Assembly: GCA_002105175.1 (NCBI GenBank)
Contig: MCGE01000002.1
Location: 434,001-498,000, forward strand
DNA from: Absidia repens
Lineage: Eukaryota > Mucoromycota > Mucoromycetes > Mucorales > Cunninghamellaceae
Length of the DNA: 64,000 nt
Reading direction: 5' to 3'
Positions 25,454-34,514 of this stretch are shown piece by piece. The position numbers and the translations under genes were made by a program. Position 1 is the first letter of the stretch; each line of letters opens with the position of its first letter. The notes beneath the pieces are model-generated. The model saw only the letters and a program-made list of their open reading frames with translations. It was not told where the DNA came from and searched no databases.

Positions 25454-26536
25454 CTATTCATCATCCGTATCTGCCGGTTGTAATCGTCTAGCCCCAAGTT
25501 GGTGTTTCTTTTGTTGTTCTTTCCGCCAAGCCAGTTTCGCCAATTTCTTTTCTTGTCTTCGACTAATAGCCATAGGATCCGATTGTTTGACTCTTGAGCT
25601 AGTACCATTGTAGAGTTTCATTTGATCAAAGAAGGTATCCAGAGCCGCCGGTGAGACATCATCCAAAGTGTAGCGGCCCAATTTCCCCAATCGGAATTGC
25701 TTGAGAAAGAATTTCGCCGCCATGGTCAAATCAAGATGACCCCCTTTCACCACAGCACCAATCCGCCTAGCCACACTATGTAAAAGAAGGTCGATATCGT
25801 TGGTAGGCTGTTGATCGGGAAGGCGATACCAAGAGCAATAGTCGTAGGCATGACGTCGGTTCAATTCGTATAATATATAATCCACCATCACCTGTTCGTT
25901 TGCCAGATGGTCACGGATGCCACCAGTAACCGCCACCTTGAGACTCTTGATAGGATCCGCAATGTGAGGAACCATCACCCCAGGAGTGTCGATGAGATAA
26001 ATCGCCGGGTCTTCTAATACCTTCACCGTGCCCACTACCGTTCGAGTCACCCCAGGCTGAGCCCCTGTCTGTGCTGCCTTGCCCTTACCCACACCCACAC
26101 GCCGTAATGAATTGATGAGTGATGATTTCCCTACATTGGGCATGCCAACGATCATGAGATTGATATGAGGAATCGGGTCCGCTAACGTTGCCGCATATGT
26201 CAGAATATCACGAATATTGCTATCCTTTAAACAGCTTGTGAAGAGCACAGGGGTATGAGGTGTGTGTTTGGCGAATGCATCCATAAGTGGCTGTTTGGTG
26301 TTTGGACAGGCAAGATCGAATTTGTTGTAGATCACTAGTCTTGGTTTGCGACCCACCACCTTTTCAAAATTGGGATTCACCGATGACAATGGAATTCTAG
26401 CATCCCGTACTTCCACCACCAGATCCACCGTATTTAGTCGTTCAGAGATTAATCGTAAGCCTTTTGCCATGTGCCCCGGAAACCAATTGATGACTCTATC
26501 GTAGGGAAAGCTGGTCCGTGGTATAAATCGTTGCAT
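25454..26536 (-). CDS. MTG1: Mitochondrial ribosome-associated GTPase Mtg1
   Basis: An intronless 360-residue circularly permuted GTPase of the RbgA/YlqF/MTG1 family. The G motifs come in permuted order: G4 (YNKFDL, about residue 90), G5-like (FTSCLKD), G1 (GMPNVGKSSLIN, about 150-160), G2 (Thr in PGVTRT) and G3 (DTPG, about 205). The N-terminus has the family's INWFPGHMAKGL element. The C-terminal half carries the RbgA-type helical domain, then a basic tail (KKLAKLAWRKEQQKKHQ). It should act in maturation of the large mitochondrial ribosomal subunit at the inner membrane. The first residues (MQRFIPRTSFPYDR) are Arg-rich and short of acidic residues, fitting a mitochondrial signal. The lack of introns is unusual beside its neighbours. 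Strong call. Confidence 0.93.
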   Translation of the reverse strand: MQRFIPRTSFPYDRVINWFPGHMAKGLRLISERLNTVDLVVEVRDARIPLSSVNPNFEKVVGRKPRLVIYNKFDLACPNTKQPLMDAFAKHTPHTPVLFTSCLKDSNIRDILTYAATLADPIPHINLMIVGMPNVGKSSLINSLRRVGVGKGKAAQTGAQPGVTRTVVGTVKVLEDPAIYLIDTPGVMVPHIADPIKSLKVAVTGGIRDHLANEQVMVDYILYELNRRHAYDYCSWYRLPDQQPTNDIDLLLHSVARRIGAVVKGGHLDLTMAAKFFLKQFRLGKLGRYTLDDVSPAALDTFFDQMKLYNGTSSRVKQSDPMAISRRQEKKLAKLAWRKEQQKKHQLGARRLQPADTDDE

Positions 26537-26583
26537 TATTGAAAGTTATAAAAAATATTCAAGGAGACACTAACCAACCAAAA

Positions 26584-26585
<2 letters not shown>

Positions 26586-26619
<34 letters not shown>
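26586..26619. repeat. Poly(A) tract upstream of MTG1
   Basis: A run of over 30 A lies about 50 bases upstream of the MTG1 start. It may be a promoter-type dA:dT tract that excludes nucleosomes, or plain slippage. Confidence 0.7.
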
Positions 26620-26621
<2 letters not shown>

Positions 26622-26800
26622 AAAAAATGGCAGAAGAAAAAATATTTTTCTATGTCGGGTGTTCAAACTTTGACAGAGCATGATGGGACAGTAAAAAAAA
26701 AAAAAAGGATAGAAAATAATAATTTATTAAAAGTAAATAGTATCAAGTAAAACTAATGGTAATAAAGGGATATAAAGAGAAAGATTGATGTTGAATAAAT

Positions 26801-28303
26801 CTAATGTTTTCCTTTTGGTATTTGAAGTACATGTTCGTTCAGCACAGTCTTGATTTCATCATTGTCATCTTCAAATTGCACTTGGTAATTGATCACTGGT
26901 CCATTCTATATTGATTTTCCATATTAATACATAATATATGAGATCTCTTTTTGATTTACCTTATTTGAAGTCGATCGGACAACAGTCGCTCGATAGAAAC
27001 ATGTTGTTCCAGGGTAAAGTGCCAAGACAACTTGACCAGGGGTACTTTCAGGTATATTCTCGAGATCGGCAGGTTCGGGCACAGCAATAACATTCTTGGG
27101 AGGCAACATGTATTTCCTAATGCATAAAAAAAAAGGAAATATAATGAGTGAGTGTACTGTAGCTATAAAAATTGATGAACTACTTAACTGCTTATGACCA
27201 TCATCATCCTGTTCCACGTCCTCTACTTGGTATCTAGTAAAAAATAAAGTGAGTCTATTATGTTCCATTTCTCTTGTGTAGTATGCATTGTTTTGACTTG
27301 CTTGTTTTTATCAGCATAATACTCTAATACCACTGCTAAGATCCATTCCTCAGTCTTATTTTTTTGTTTGAGTTGTCGTGCTGCTACCTAATGTAATGAC
27401 AGTAAGGAAAATAAATATGTTTAATCATTGACGTGTATTGTTTTGTCTTTTTCAGCTTACATGTGCACCAGGAGGGTAGATACCATCATCACTATAAAAA
27501 TACAACATGATTATAACCATCAGCATCTTAGTGGACCGTTTGCATTCTCTATTTCCTGAATACCTTTTGGTCTTTTTAGTAGATGATGAAGCTGCTGGTC
27601 CTTGTGTTTCGTGTTTTCGTTTCTTTTTTTTCTGATCTACTAGTATACAAAAGAAAAAGATATAGTGAGTGATCAATGGTCTAGTTCTATCTGATTCTTT
27701 CCTTGCATTTTAATTCTGATGCTTCCTGCAATCTTGTCAGTGTTGTCAACCTTTCAATGGTATTTTGGATCAACCTAACATATATAAATGACGTGAGATA
27801 GGCTATTTGCTGACAGTATTAAAAAAAAAGCCATCTGTCAATAAAATACATGCATAAATCCGCTAATGCCATATGTCAAAGTCATCCATCTCTCTTCCCC
27901 CTGTCATTACCCCCCAAACCATTTCTTCCTGCCACTTACTAAACTACTACTACTTACTTTGCTTCCTCGGAGGATAAATCGATGCCACTGTTATAGGTAT
28001 CCTTCAAGTGAGCAAGCTCGGAAGCTGTAATACCTAAAAGGAAATATATATGTATATATATATATTATAAATTGTCAATATATTGTATAAGCAAACAGCT
28101 AAGAAATATATTTCATAGATCTGTATACCTTCTTCAGGCTTAACTGTAGAGCGCAAGTCATTGAGTGTACTGATCGTCGTTGTTGTTTTATTCTGAACCA
28201 GTTCGAGTTGCATCAGTGATTCACATATTTCCTTCCATAGATTGAGTTCTTCGTTTGAGTTTTCCAGTGTCGCTGAGCGGGTTTGACGTGCTTTGCGATT
28301 CAT
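26801..28303 (-). CDS. SGF29: SAGA-associated factor Sgf29 (tandem Tudor)
   Basis: Many short exons, roughly 300 residues, from the ATG at 28303 to the stop at 26801-26803. The N-terminal third is helical (WKEICESLMQLELVQNKTTTT...), the middle is Lys-rich with a likely NLS (KKKRKHETQ), and the C-terminal half is the SGF29 tandem Tudor: GAHVAARQL...EEWILAVVLEYYADKNKRYQVEDVEQDDDGHKQKYMLPPKNVIAVP, then PGQVVLALYPGTTCFYRATVV and YQVQFEDDNDE. This domain reads H3K4me2/3 and brings SAGA to promoters. One internal intron (about 27640-27706 on minus) needs a GC donor (aaaat|gcaagg), since no GT exists before the stop. A one-codon uncertainty remains at its acceptor. Strong family call. Confidence 0.88.
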
Positions 28304-29300
28304 TCCATTTATATAATAATTTGTTAGTATACCACAAAAAAAAAAAAAAATCCGGTGTATGGTTGCTACACGTTTCAAGGTGAGAAGGAAAGACTGAAAA
28401 GAATGAAGTGAATGAACAATATGGTTTGTCGCGTAGAAAAGTAACGAAAGAAGTAATAGCTGTCTCCTATTTTAAATTTCCGCTACAAAAAAAAAAATCG
28501 CCCACACTTTGTGCGCTCAAAGCATTGGCGCTGTTTCGAAATGACCACTCTTGGTATTTATTTGACGGTCACTTGAGCTCGCTACGGGTTATGTTTGACA
28601 GTTCCGGGAAAAAAAGAAAAAAGAAAAAAGAACGTGAGTGTGAAAAAAGAGGATCGCCCCCCATCCTTTTTCTTATTGGGGCCCAAAACGTGATACCACC
28701 TGGGACACTTTTGTTCGTTTATTTACTTTCTAGATATAAAGAGAAAGGCACGTGTGACTCAGCTTTTTTAAAATGATGTAGTACTATGACAGCGACTACC
28801 TCAAGTGATCAAAAATACCAAGCGATGGTGATTTAGCGTCCTATTTTTAAACATCAGCAACAGCGAATGAAACATATATAGTTTTACATAAAGTTAAAAA
28901 CAGAATGAAACGGGCAATCGGAAAAGAATGGTGAGATAATTTTTTTTTTATAGAAGGTCCTAAATATGGACCATAGAAACAATCTCTCAACGTAAAGTTT
29001 ATGGTGAGAACCTTCTTCTCCCTAAAACCACCCACTCAATGATTATCATATTACATTTATGGACACGACACTCAATAACAAAATAGCAATGGTAAGGGTT
29101 TATATTTGATAAATTGATAAGAAACCATCACAATCAAATAAACAAAAAAACATAAATGTTTAAAAAAAAATGGTGACATTGACATTATCCTCGCCCTCGG
29201 AAATCGGGCACCGATCGTACTTTTTTTATGCTATAAAAAATTTTAGGTTCACCCAGAATCTTATCCCTCCCCCCTTTTTAATTATTTAAACACCGCCCGC
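28304..29300. other. Intergenic between SGF29 and cotH
   Basis: Divergent spacer of about 1 kb. A plus frame at 28408-28776 is open but Lys-rich from A runs and has no domain, so I treat it as noise. The right end is the promoter side of cotH. Confidence 0.45.
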
Positions 29301-29312
29301 TCTATAAATATA
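29301..29312 (+). promoter_or_regulatory. TATA box and GC element of cotH
   Basis: tctataaatata lies about 80 bases upstream of the cotH ATG, just after a CCGCCC-type element at 29293-29299. Spacing and sequence fit a TATA-driven, inducible fungal promoter, which the neighbouring housekeeping genes do not clearly show. Confidence 0.6.
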
Positions 29313-29387
29313 AATAATTTAGTGGGTGAACAATTTTTTTGTTTCTTTTTTATTTCTATTTTTTAATTTATTTCAATTCTATTTACT

Positions 29388-31262
29388 ATGCGTGTCGCTG
29401 GTTTTTTAACACTCTCTGCATTGGCTCAAGCAGTTTTAGGTGCTCAATTTAAGGTCATTGCCCCTGGTGCTGAAAGTGTTGAAGTCTCTGTGAATGGGCA
29501 AAACACGAAATTGACTGCGCCTGATGGAGATGTTCCTTACTTTGTTGGTGATGCTGATGGTGCTGACAATACCAAATATAAGGTAATTAAAAAACACCTT
29601 ATATATACAGCAGGTGTCATTGTATTCTGATTGTTTATGTTTTTGTTTTTGTTTATGTTTTAAATAGTATGTGGTAAATGGTCAAGCTGAATCCTTTGAT
29701 CGTACCTTGTCGGGCAATTCTACCAAAAACGACTTTTATGACCGTCCTGTCACTTATGCCAATATTCCTGCTCTTCCTCAAGCCATTGAAAAAGATGTAA
29801 GTAAAATAAAATATAGTAGATTATTGATAAATTACACTATGCTAAGGCTTGTATTGTACCTGATTTTATTAGAATTGGACCCGTGCCATCGAACCTGGAG
29901 CCATCTGGGACATCAATTATGTGCCCTCGGTCTTCATCCAAGGGAACCAAGATGATATGGACTCTTTGGTCAAGGATCTCAGCAAGAATATTTACAAAGC
30001 GAAGATCACCTTCATTGACGCTGATGATGTCCATACATACGAGGTAATGCTCCCCCCCTCCGCTCTCCTCACAAAAAAAAAAAAAAAAATAGAGATTATC
30101 AACTGACATCGTTTTTATTTATCACAAGGGAGCTGATTTTCAATTGCATAAGCCTGGAAAAAAGAACGTAAGTGTGTGTGAATGTGGGTATGGTACGAAA
30201 ATATCTCTTGCTTACTTGTTTTCTTTTATCTATTAGAACAATGCCAAGCAATCGTGGAAGTGGCGTTTACCCGAAGGTGACTTATTGAACGGGCGCGATT
30301 TCTTCAAGATCAGACATATGGAAGAAGATCCTACGCAAATGCGGGAAAAACTCTATGCCGACATTCTCCGTTCGATGGGTGTGTATGCTCCTCAAGCCAA
30401 CATGATTCGATTCTTTATCAACGGTGAAGGCTTTGGAACTTTCAACATGCTGGATGACATCCCAGAATACTCCTATATTCAATCTGTGATTTATGGTGGC
30501 AAACCTCCCAACAAGATGGGTCCTCTCTTTGATGGTGCCTCTGGAGCTAGCTTCAAGGATGATCAAACCAACCTCGATGCATTCCAACCAGGCGTCAACT
30601 CGACCGACGACAAGGCTCTGATTGGAGAAGTATCCAAGAACTTAGCCTCTCTTGATGTCAATGATGATGCCGCTGTGCAAGCCTTCAGCAAGAAATTCAC
30701 TGTGGATCAATTCCTGCGCTTCATGGTGATGGAATTCCTGGCTGCCCAATGGGATGGCTACTGGCAAGAACAAACCAACATTGGCGCCTACGAAGACACT
30801 GAAAACAATCTGCTCTACTTCCTTGGCCAAGACTTTGATGCTACCTTTGGTGTGAATATTCCATATGGCAAACAATTTGTCGAACTACCCTACACGGACT
30901 ATCCCGAAAAATTCAAGGATGGTGTGATGATCAACAAACTCCTTCAAAACAAGAATATCAAGTCCACCTTTGAATCCTATATCAAATCTACTGTCACCAA
31001 TGTCTTCAACAACAACACACTCACCAACCATGTGCTCAAGTACCACGATTTTATCCTACCCGACCTCAAATGGGACCGTGGTATCAAACAACAGTCCAAG
31101 GGAATCAACTTTGGCTGGACCTTTGACCAAGTCACCGAAAATCTCTGGCATGGCGTCGATGCTCCCAACAAAAACGGTGGAGGCGCTGAATGGGGACTCG
31201 TAGAGTACATTGCCAAGAAATCCCAAGTGGTTGCCAAACAACTCGGTTTACAATTACAATAG
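29388..31262 (+). CDS. cotH: CotH-family secreted protein (spore coat CotH-like)
   Basis: Five exons (29388-29582, 29668-29796, 29873-30043, 30129-30167, 30237-31262), 519 residues, all in phase 0. A signal peptide (MRVAGFLTLSALAQAVLGA) is cleaved before QFKV. The CotH domain spans about 100-515: KWRLPEG...LNGRDFFKIRHMEEDPTQMREKLYADILRSMGVYA, FINGEGFGTFNMLDDIPE, QTNIGAYEDTENNLLYFLGQDFDATFG. The last part carries the Asp pair that binds metal in CotH kinases. The QTN-GAY-D-NN element sits where mucoralean CotH proteins have their host-receptor contact motif, with some substitutions. The C-terminus (AKQLGLQLQ) has no GPI-type hydrophobic tail, so it is likely secreted, not wall-anchored. Codon use is C-rich at third positions in the last exon, hinting at high expression. 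Very sure of family; host role unknown. Confidence 0.93.
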
Positions 31263-31390
31263 CTAATTAGTTGTTAATGTTTTACCTCTTCCTCTTCCTC
31301 CCTCTAGTTTAGCTTGTCCTCTAGTTTTAACTTGTTAAATCAATTTTAGTTTTTTTTTTGTGTATATTCATTTGCCTATTTTTTATTTTT

Positions 31391-31396
31391 AATAAA
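31391..31396 (+). terminator. Poly(A) signal of cotH
   Basis: AATAAA about 130 bases past the cotH stop, followed by a T/A-rich stretch and an A run near 31416. Confidence 0.5.
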
Positions 31397-32275
31397 ACAA
31401 CTCTGTATCTATTTTAAAAAAAAAAAGTCTATCATATCATAGCCATATCAATGGTGCTAGTGTCAGTGTAAGTTACTACTGGTGATGAATGTCCTCTCTT
31501 GTTTTACTTTGTTTTTGTTTCTGTTTTTTTTTTGAACTCACGGATGTTTTGATAATAAGATGATTTATGATCTGGATCAGAAATGACTTTGGACTTGATA
31601 TTTCTTTTTTTTCTTTTTTTGGTCTCACGCGTACCATTCAGCTCTTGATCTGATCCAGTTTCCCCTCTCCACACACATATGTCATCCCACCCATTTCCCA
31701 CTCCACCTACCACCCACCCCCCAAAAAAAAAAAAAAATTGACCCACCGCTTACTGGTGATGATACCACTTTTTTTTTCTTCTTTTGTTTAAAATCGAGCC
31801 TATAAATGAATGAGCGGACAAAAGTGAAACATACTTTATTTAAGAATAAAAAAAGGATGAGACACTCCCAATCTCATAAGAAGCCACCAACCACCTCCTC
31901 CCCTCCGCCATTTCACGTCCCGCCCACGTGAATTTTATTGTACTGTTTCGATCTCTTTTTTTCCCTATTTTCTTCCCCCCCCCCATTTTAACGGTTTTTA
32001 CAGTCATTCTCCACAACCATATGTATGCAAAAGACCTTGTTACATTTGTAGTTGGAAATTATTAGGATACCTTTTTTTTTGGAATAAAAACCATTTTATT
32101 ATCACTCGTACATACACTTTTTTCTTTCTGTTTGATTTTGTTAATTCATCTTTTGGAGGATGAAAGAATGACACAACTGAATTACTGTTGATGTTGGCCT
32201 GGCAGCCTTTTTTTTTTTTTTTATCTCACTGTCAGAAATTGATCTGATCAAAAAGCGGAATTTCAATCGAAGTTT
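31397..32275. other. Intergenic with an inverted repeat-tail fragment
   Basis: No gene seen. It holds several T and C homopolymers and, at 31919-31932, an inverted copy of the conserved end block of the dispersed repeat (listed separately). Confidence 0.45.
31919..31932 (-). repeat. Solo end block of the dispersed repeat, inverted
   Basis: cccgcccacgtgaa is the reverse complement of ttcacgtgggcggg, the end block of the four long repeat copies. The adjoining ttttattg...ctgt also resembles the sequence inside the end block of copy 3. The rest of the element is not recognisable, so this is a truncated copy or an independent site with the same motif. Confidence 0.55.
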
Positions 32276-32709
32276 TTAGAAGTTGTGTTCTTTTTTTTTT
32301 CTCTTTTTTCTTTTTCTTTTTCTTTTTTTTTTTTTTGTCCACAATGGCATCCTCCGAGCGTTTGGTGATCGTGGAGTGGGATTCTTTTTAGATTTAGAGG
32401 GTTTTGAAAAAGGGCATGATAAAGGACATGGGAAGACCCTGTCATTTTGGATGTAGGATGAAGTACTATCCCAATTATTTTGTGATAAATGGTCAAGGGT
32501 GTTTGGTGACCTGGATTCATTTAGAGACAAACTGACTGATTGGCAACACGCTTTTGGGGGAAAATAGTGATACGACGTCAGACTCAAGTTGTCATTCAGT
32601 GATTCTGGAATGGATTGGCGAACTTGCTGCTGGGAAACTACGATACGGGGCGAGACGATGATGGTTTTGGAATGGGCAGCTTGCTTTTTGTTAGGTGATA
32701 TTTTATACA
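32276..32709 (-). CDS. Possible exon of a hypothetical protein
   Basis: An open frame of about 140 codons preceded on the minus strand by a good acceptor (aagtatag). The product is Ser/Pro/Asn-rich (SPRIVVSQQQVRQSIPESLNDNLS...SRSPNTLDHLSQNNW...SKKNPTPRSPNARRMPLW), then Lys/Arg-rich where it crosses an A/T tract. The composition looks coding, but no domain is recognised and I could not find a convincing upstream exon. The Lys/Arg end is probably a tract artefact, so the true 3' end may lie earlier. It could also be a decayed gene. Confidence 0.3.
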
Positions 32710-32710
32710 C

Positions 32711-33541
32711 CTATACTTCAAACCACTTGCTGGCTTGGCTCAATATGGATTATATGGCCTCCCATAGATATGTGTGCTTATAATTAAGGTGTAGAATACA
32801 ATAGCATATATGCAGTAGATTAGACATAGCAGTAATAGTTTTATTAATATGTAGAATTTGAAATAAAATGTTTTTGTTTTACTACTTTACTTTTTGTCTC
32901 CATGCAGTTCTATTACTTTTATGCGCTGTGTGTAAATCCTGTCACCTTTTTTTTTTTTTTTTTTTTGACTTTTCTAAAATGGAGCTGGAGACGTTGAAAA
33001 AGTGTCGGCTTTGGTGAGCAGTGAAAAATGCATCCTTTACTCTGAACGAAAACTAGGTAAGAAATAGAGACCCTTAAGAATGAATACTGAGCAATCTTTT
33101 TTCTCTTGGAGTGGTGGAAGCCAATCAAAGCTTGATTGTATCTCATTGGTGATAGATAGCGATCAAGTTTTACCGCCATCGTATGCTCCTGACGCCCGCA
33201 AATCAAGTACATATGAATGTGGCCCTCCTTTCAAGGCACTACCTGAATCAAATCTATAAACTACCCCGACATTATACATTAGTCACTATATAGTATACTA
33301 TACCCTTTAGACATAGAATATTTATTCAATCAAGCATTCGATACAATAAAAAACAAATCATTCGCTTTTATTTGACGTCATTATCCATTCATTACCTTTG
33401 TCTCAGTAAAAACCTACTGAAAATATTCCATGCCTCTGTCTCTCTTTGTTTTTGGTGTACACAGTACATGTGTGCGTAGGAATGTGCATATGGATGTATA
33501 CAAGGGGAAAAGCAGTTGCAATTGGCGACGTTGTTGATTAT
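32711..33541. other. Intergenic, no gene seen
   Basis: A minus frame at 32919-33212 is open (MYLICGRQEHTMAVKLDRYLSPMRY...) but has no recognised domain and runs into a 22-base T tract. Left as unexplained. The rest is AT-rich. Confidence 0.35.
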
Positions 33542-34181
33542 ATGATGGGTCAGAGGATGGTTAATAAAAAGGCATTCTTTATTGAAGGGCATTGGTAAAT
33601 ACTAGAACTAAATACGAGGCGTTCATAGTAACATGAGGTTCTAATGAAAGGATCTATGGGGCAAAGCATGAGGATGTCTGAAGTGTAATTTAATGGATAG
33701 TCAACGCCAATCTAAAGGCACAATTGTAAAGTGGGATCTAAAGGGATATCTTTGACTGAAACATAAAAGCGGCCAACACTAATTCAAAGGGGAATGGTAG
33801 TAAAAAAAGGGATCTATTTCACAAGACATGAGAAAGACTAATGGGACATTTCGCATTGAAGCAAGTAAAAAGAAACATGTTTTATTCATATGTATATATA
33901 AACTATGGACAAACTAACACTAAACCAAACTAATGAAGGCTCCAAAAAGTCAATTGATGGTGGTTCTAAATCCTGACTCCAAATTGAAAGGGGGTTCCCC
34001 ATGCATCTTGTCATCCCTTTTGTGAAAAAACGCTTCTAAACTAGTCTTAATACTATTTAAGTCCAACATAACGCCATCGAAGTTGAATTGTGAAGAGAAA
34101 AAAAGAAGTTGAAAGAAAGAGAGGCTGAGGGGAAAAGTTACAGTAAAAATAAAAAGATTTCACGTGGGCGGGATTTGAACA
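33542..34181 (+). repeat. Dispersed non-coding repeat, copy 3
   Basis: The best-preserved copy, about 640 bases. It has the full block order including the left end (ATGGTTAATAAAAAGGCATTCTTTATTGAAG). Two or three internal units of about 100-130 bases each hold CAAC-CTAAAGG...GGGATCT...ACAT...ATTGAAGCA. The right end is ttcacgtgggcgggatttga (34159-34179). The flanks carry a 13/14 match, acgttgttgattat (33528-33541) and acgtggttgattat (34182-34195), a candidate target-site duplication. Some similarity to copies 1 and 4 continues past this point (ctcattacagtaaccacc at 34285), which weakens that reading. Confidence 0.8.
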
Positions 34182-34195
34182 ACGTGGTTGATTAT

Positions 34196-34514
34196 TTTTC
34201 GGAGGATACAAAAAAGGAAACTGGTCTTTTTACATTTTCATTTTACAACAATAGCCATTTAATATCATCAACATAGTACCTCTCTTCTCATTACAGTAAC
34301 CACCGCCATTCAACATCTCCCCTTGAATTTTCCGAGAAACCTTTTTTTTTTTTTTTTTTTTTTTGCTAAACAGCACCATAAGAAAAATGTAAATGACAAA
34401 TAAAAATTCTTTTATTTGAAGTAAAAATATCAATAATATAAAGTGTACGGTTTATTGAGTAGGCAATAAAAAAATGACTAAGATATAAATATATACTAAT
34501 TAAAAACTACAAGA
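34196..34514. other. Spacer between repeat copy 3 and SEC39
   Basis: Holds ctcattacagtaaccacc (34285-34305), shared with the right flank of repeat copy 4, and a run of about 22 T near 34342. No gene seen. Confidence 0.45.

Noticed and set aside
28408..28776. 122-codon plus-strand frame between SGF29 and cotH
   Set aside because: Lys-rich stretches come from A runs; there is no domain, no splice support and no promoter.
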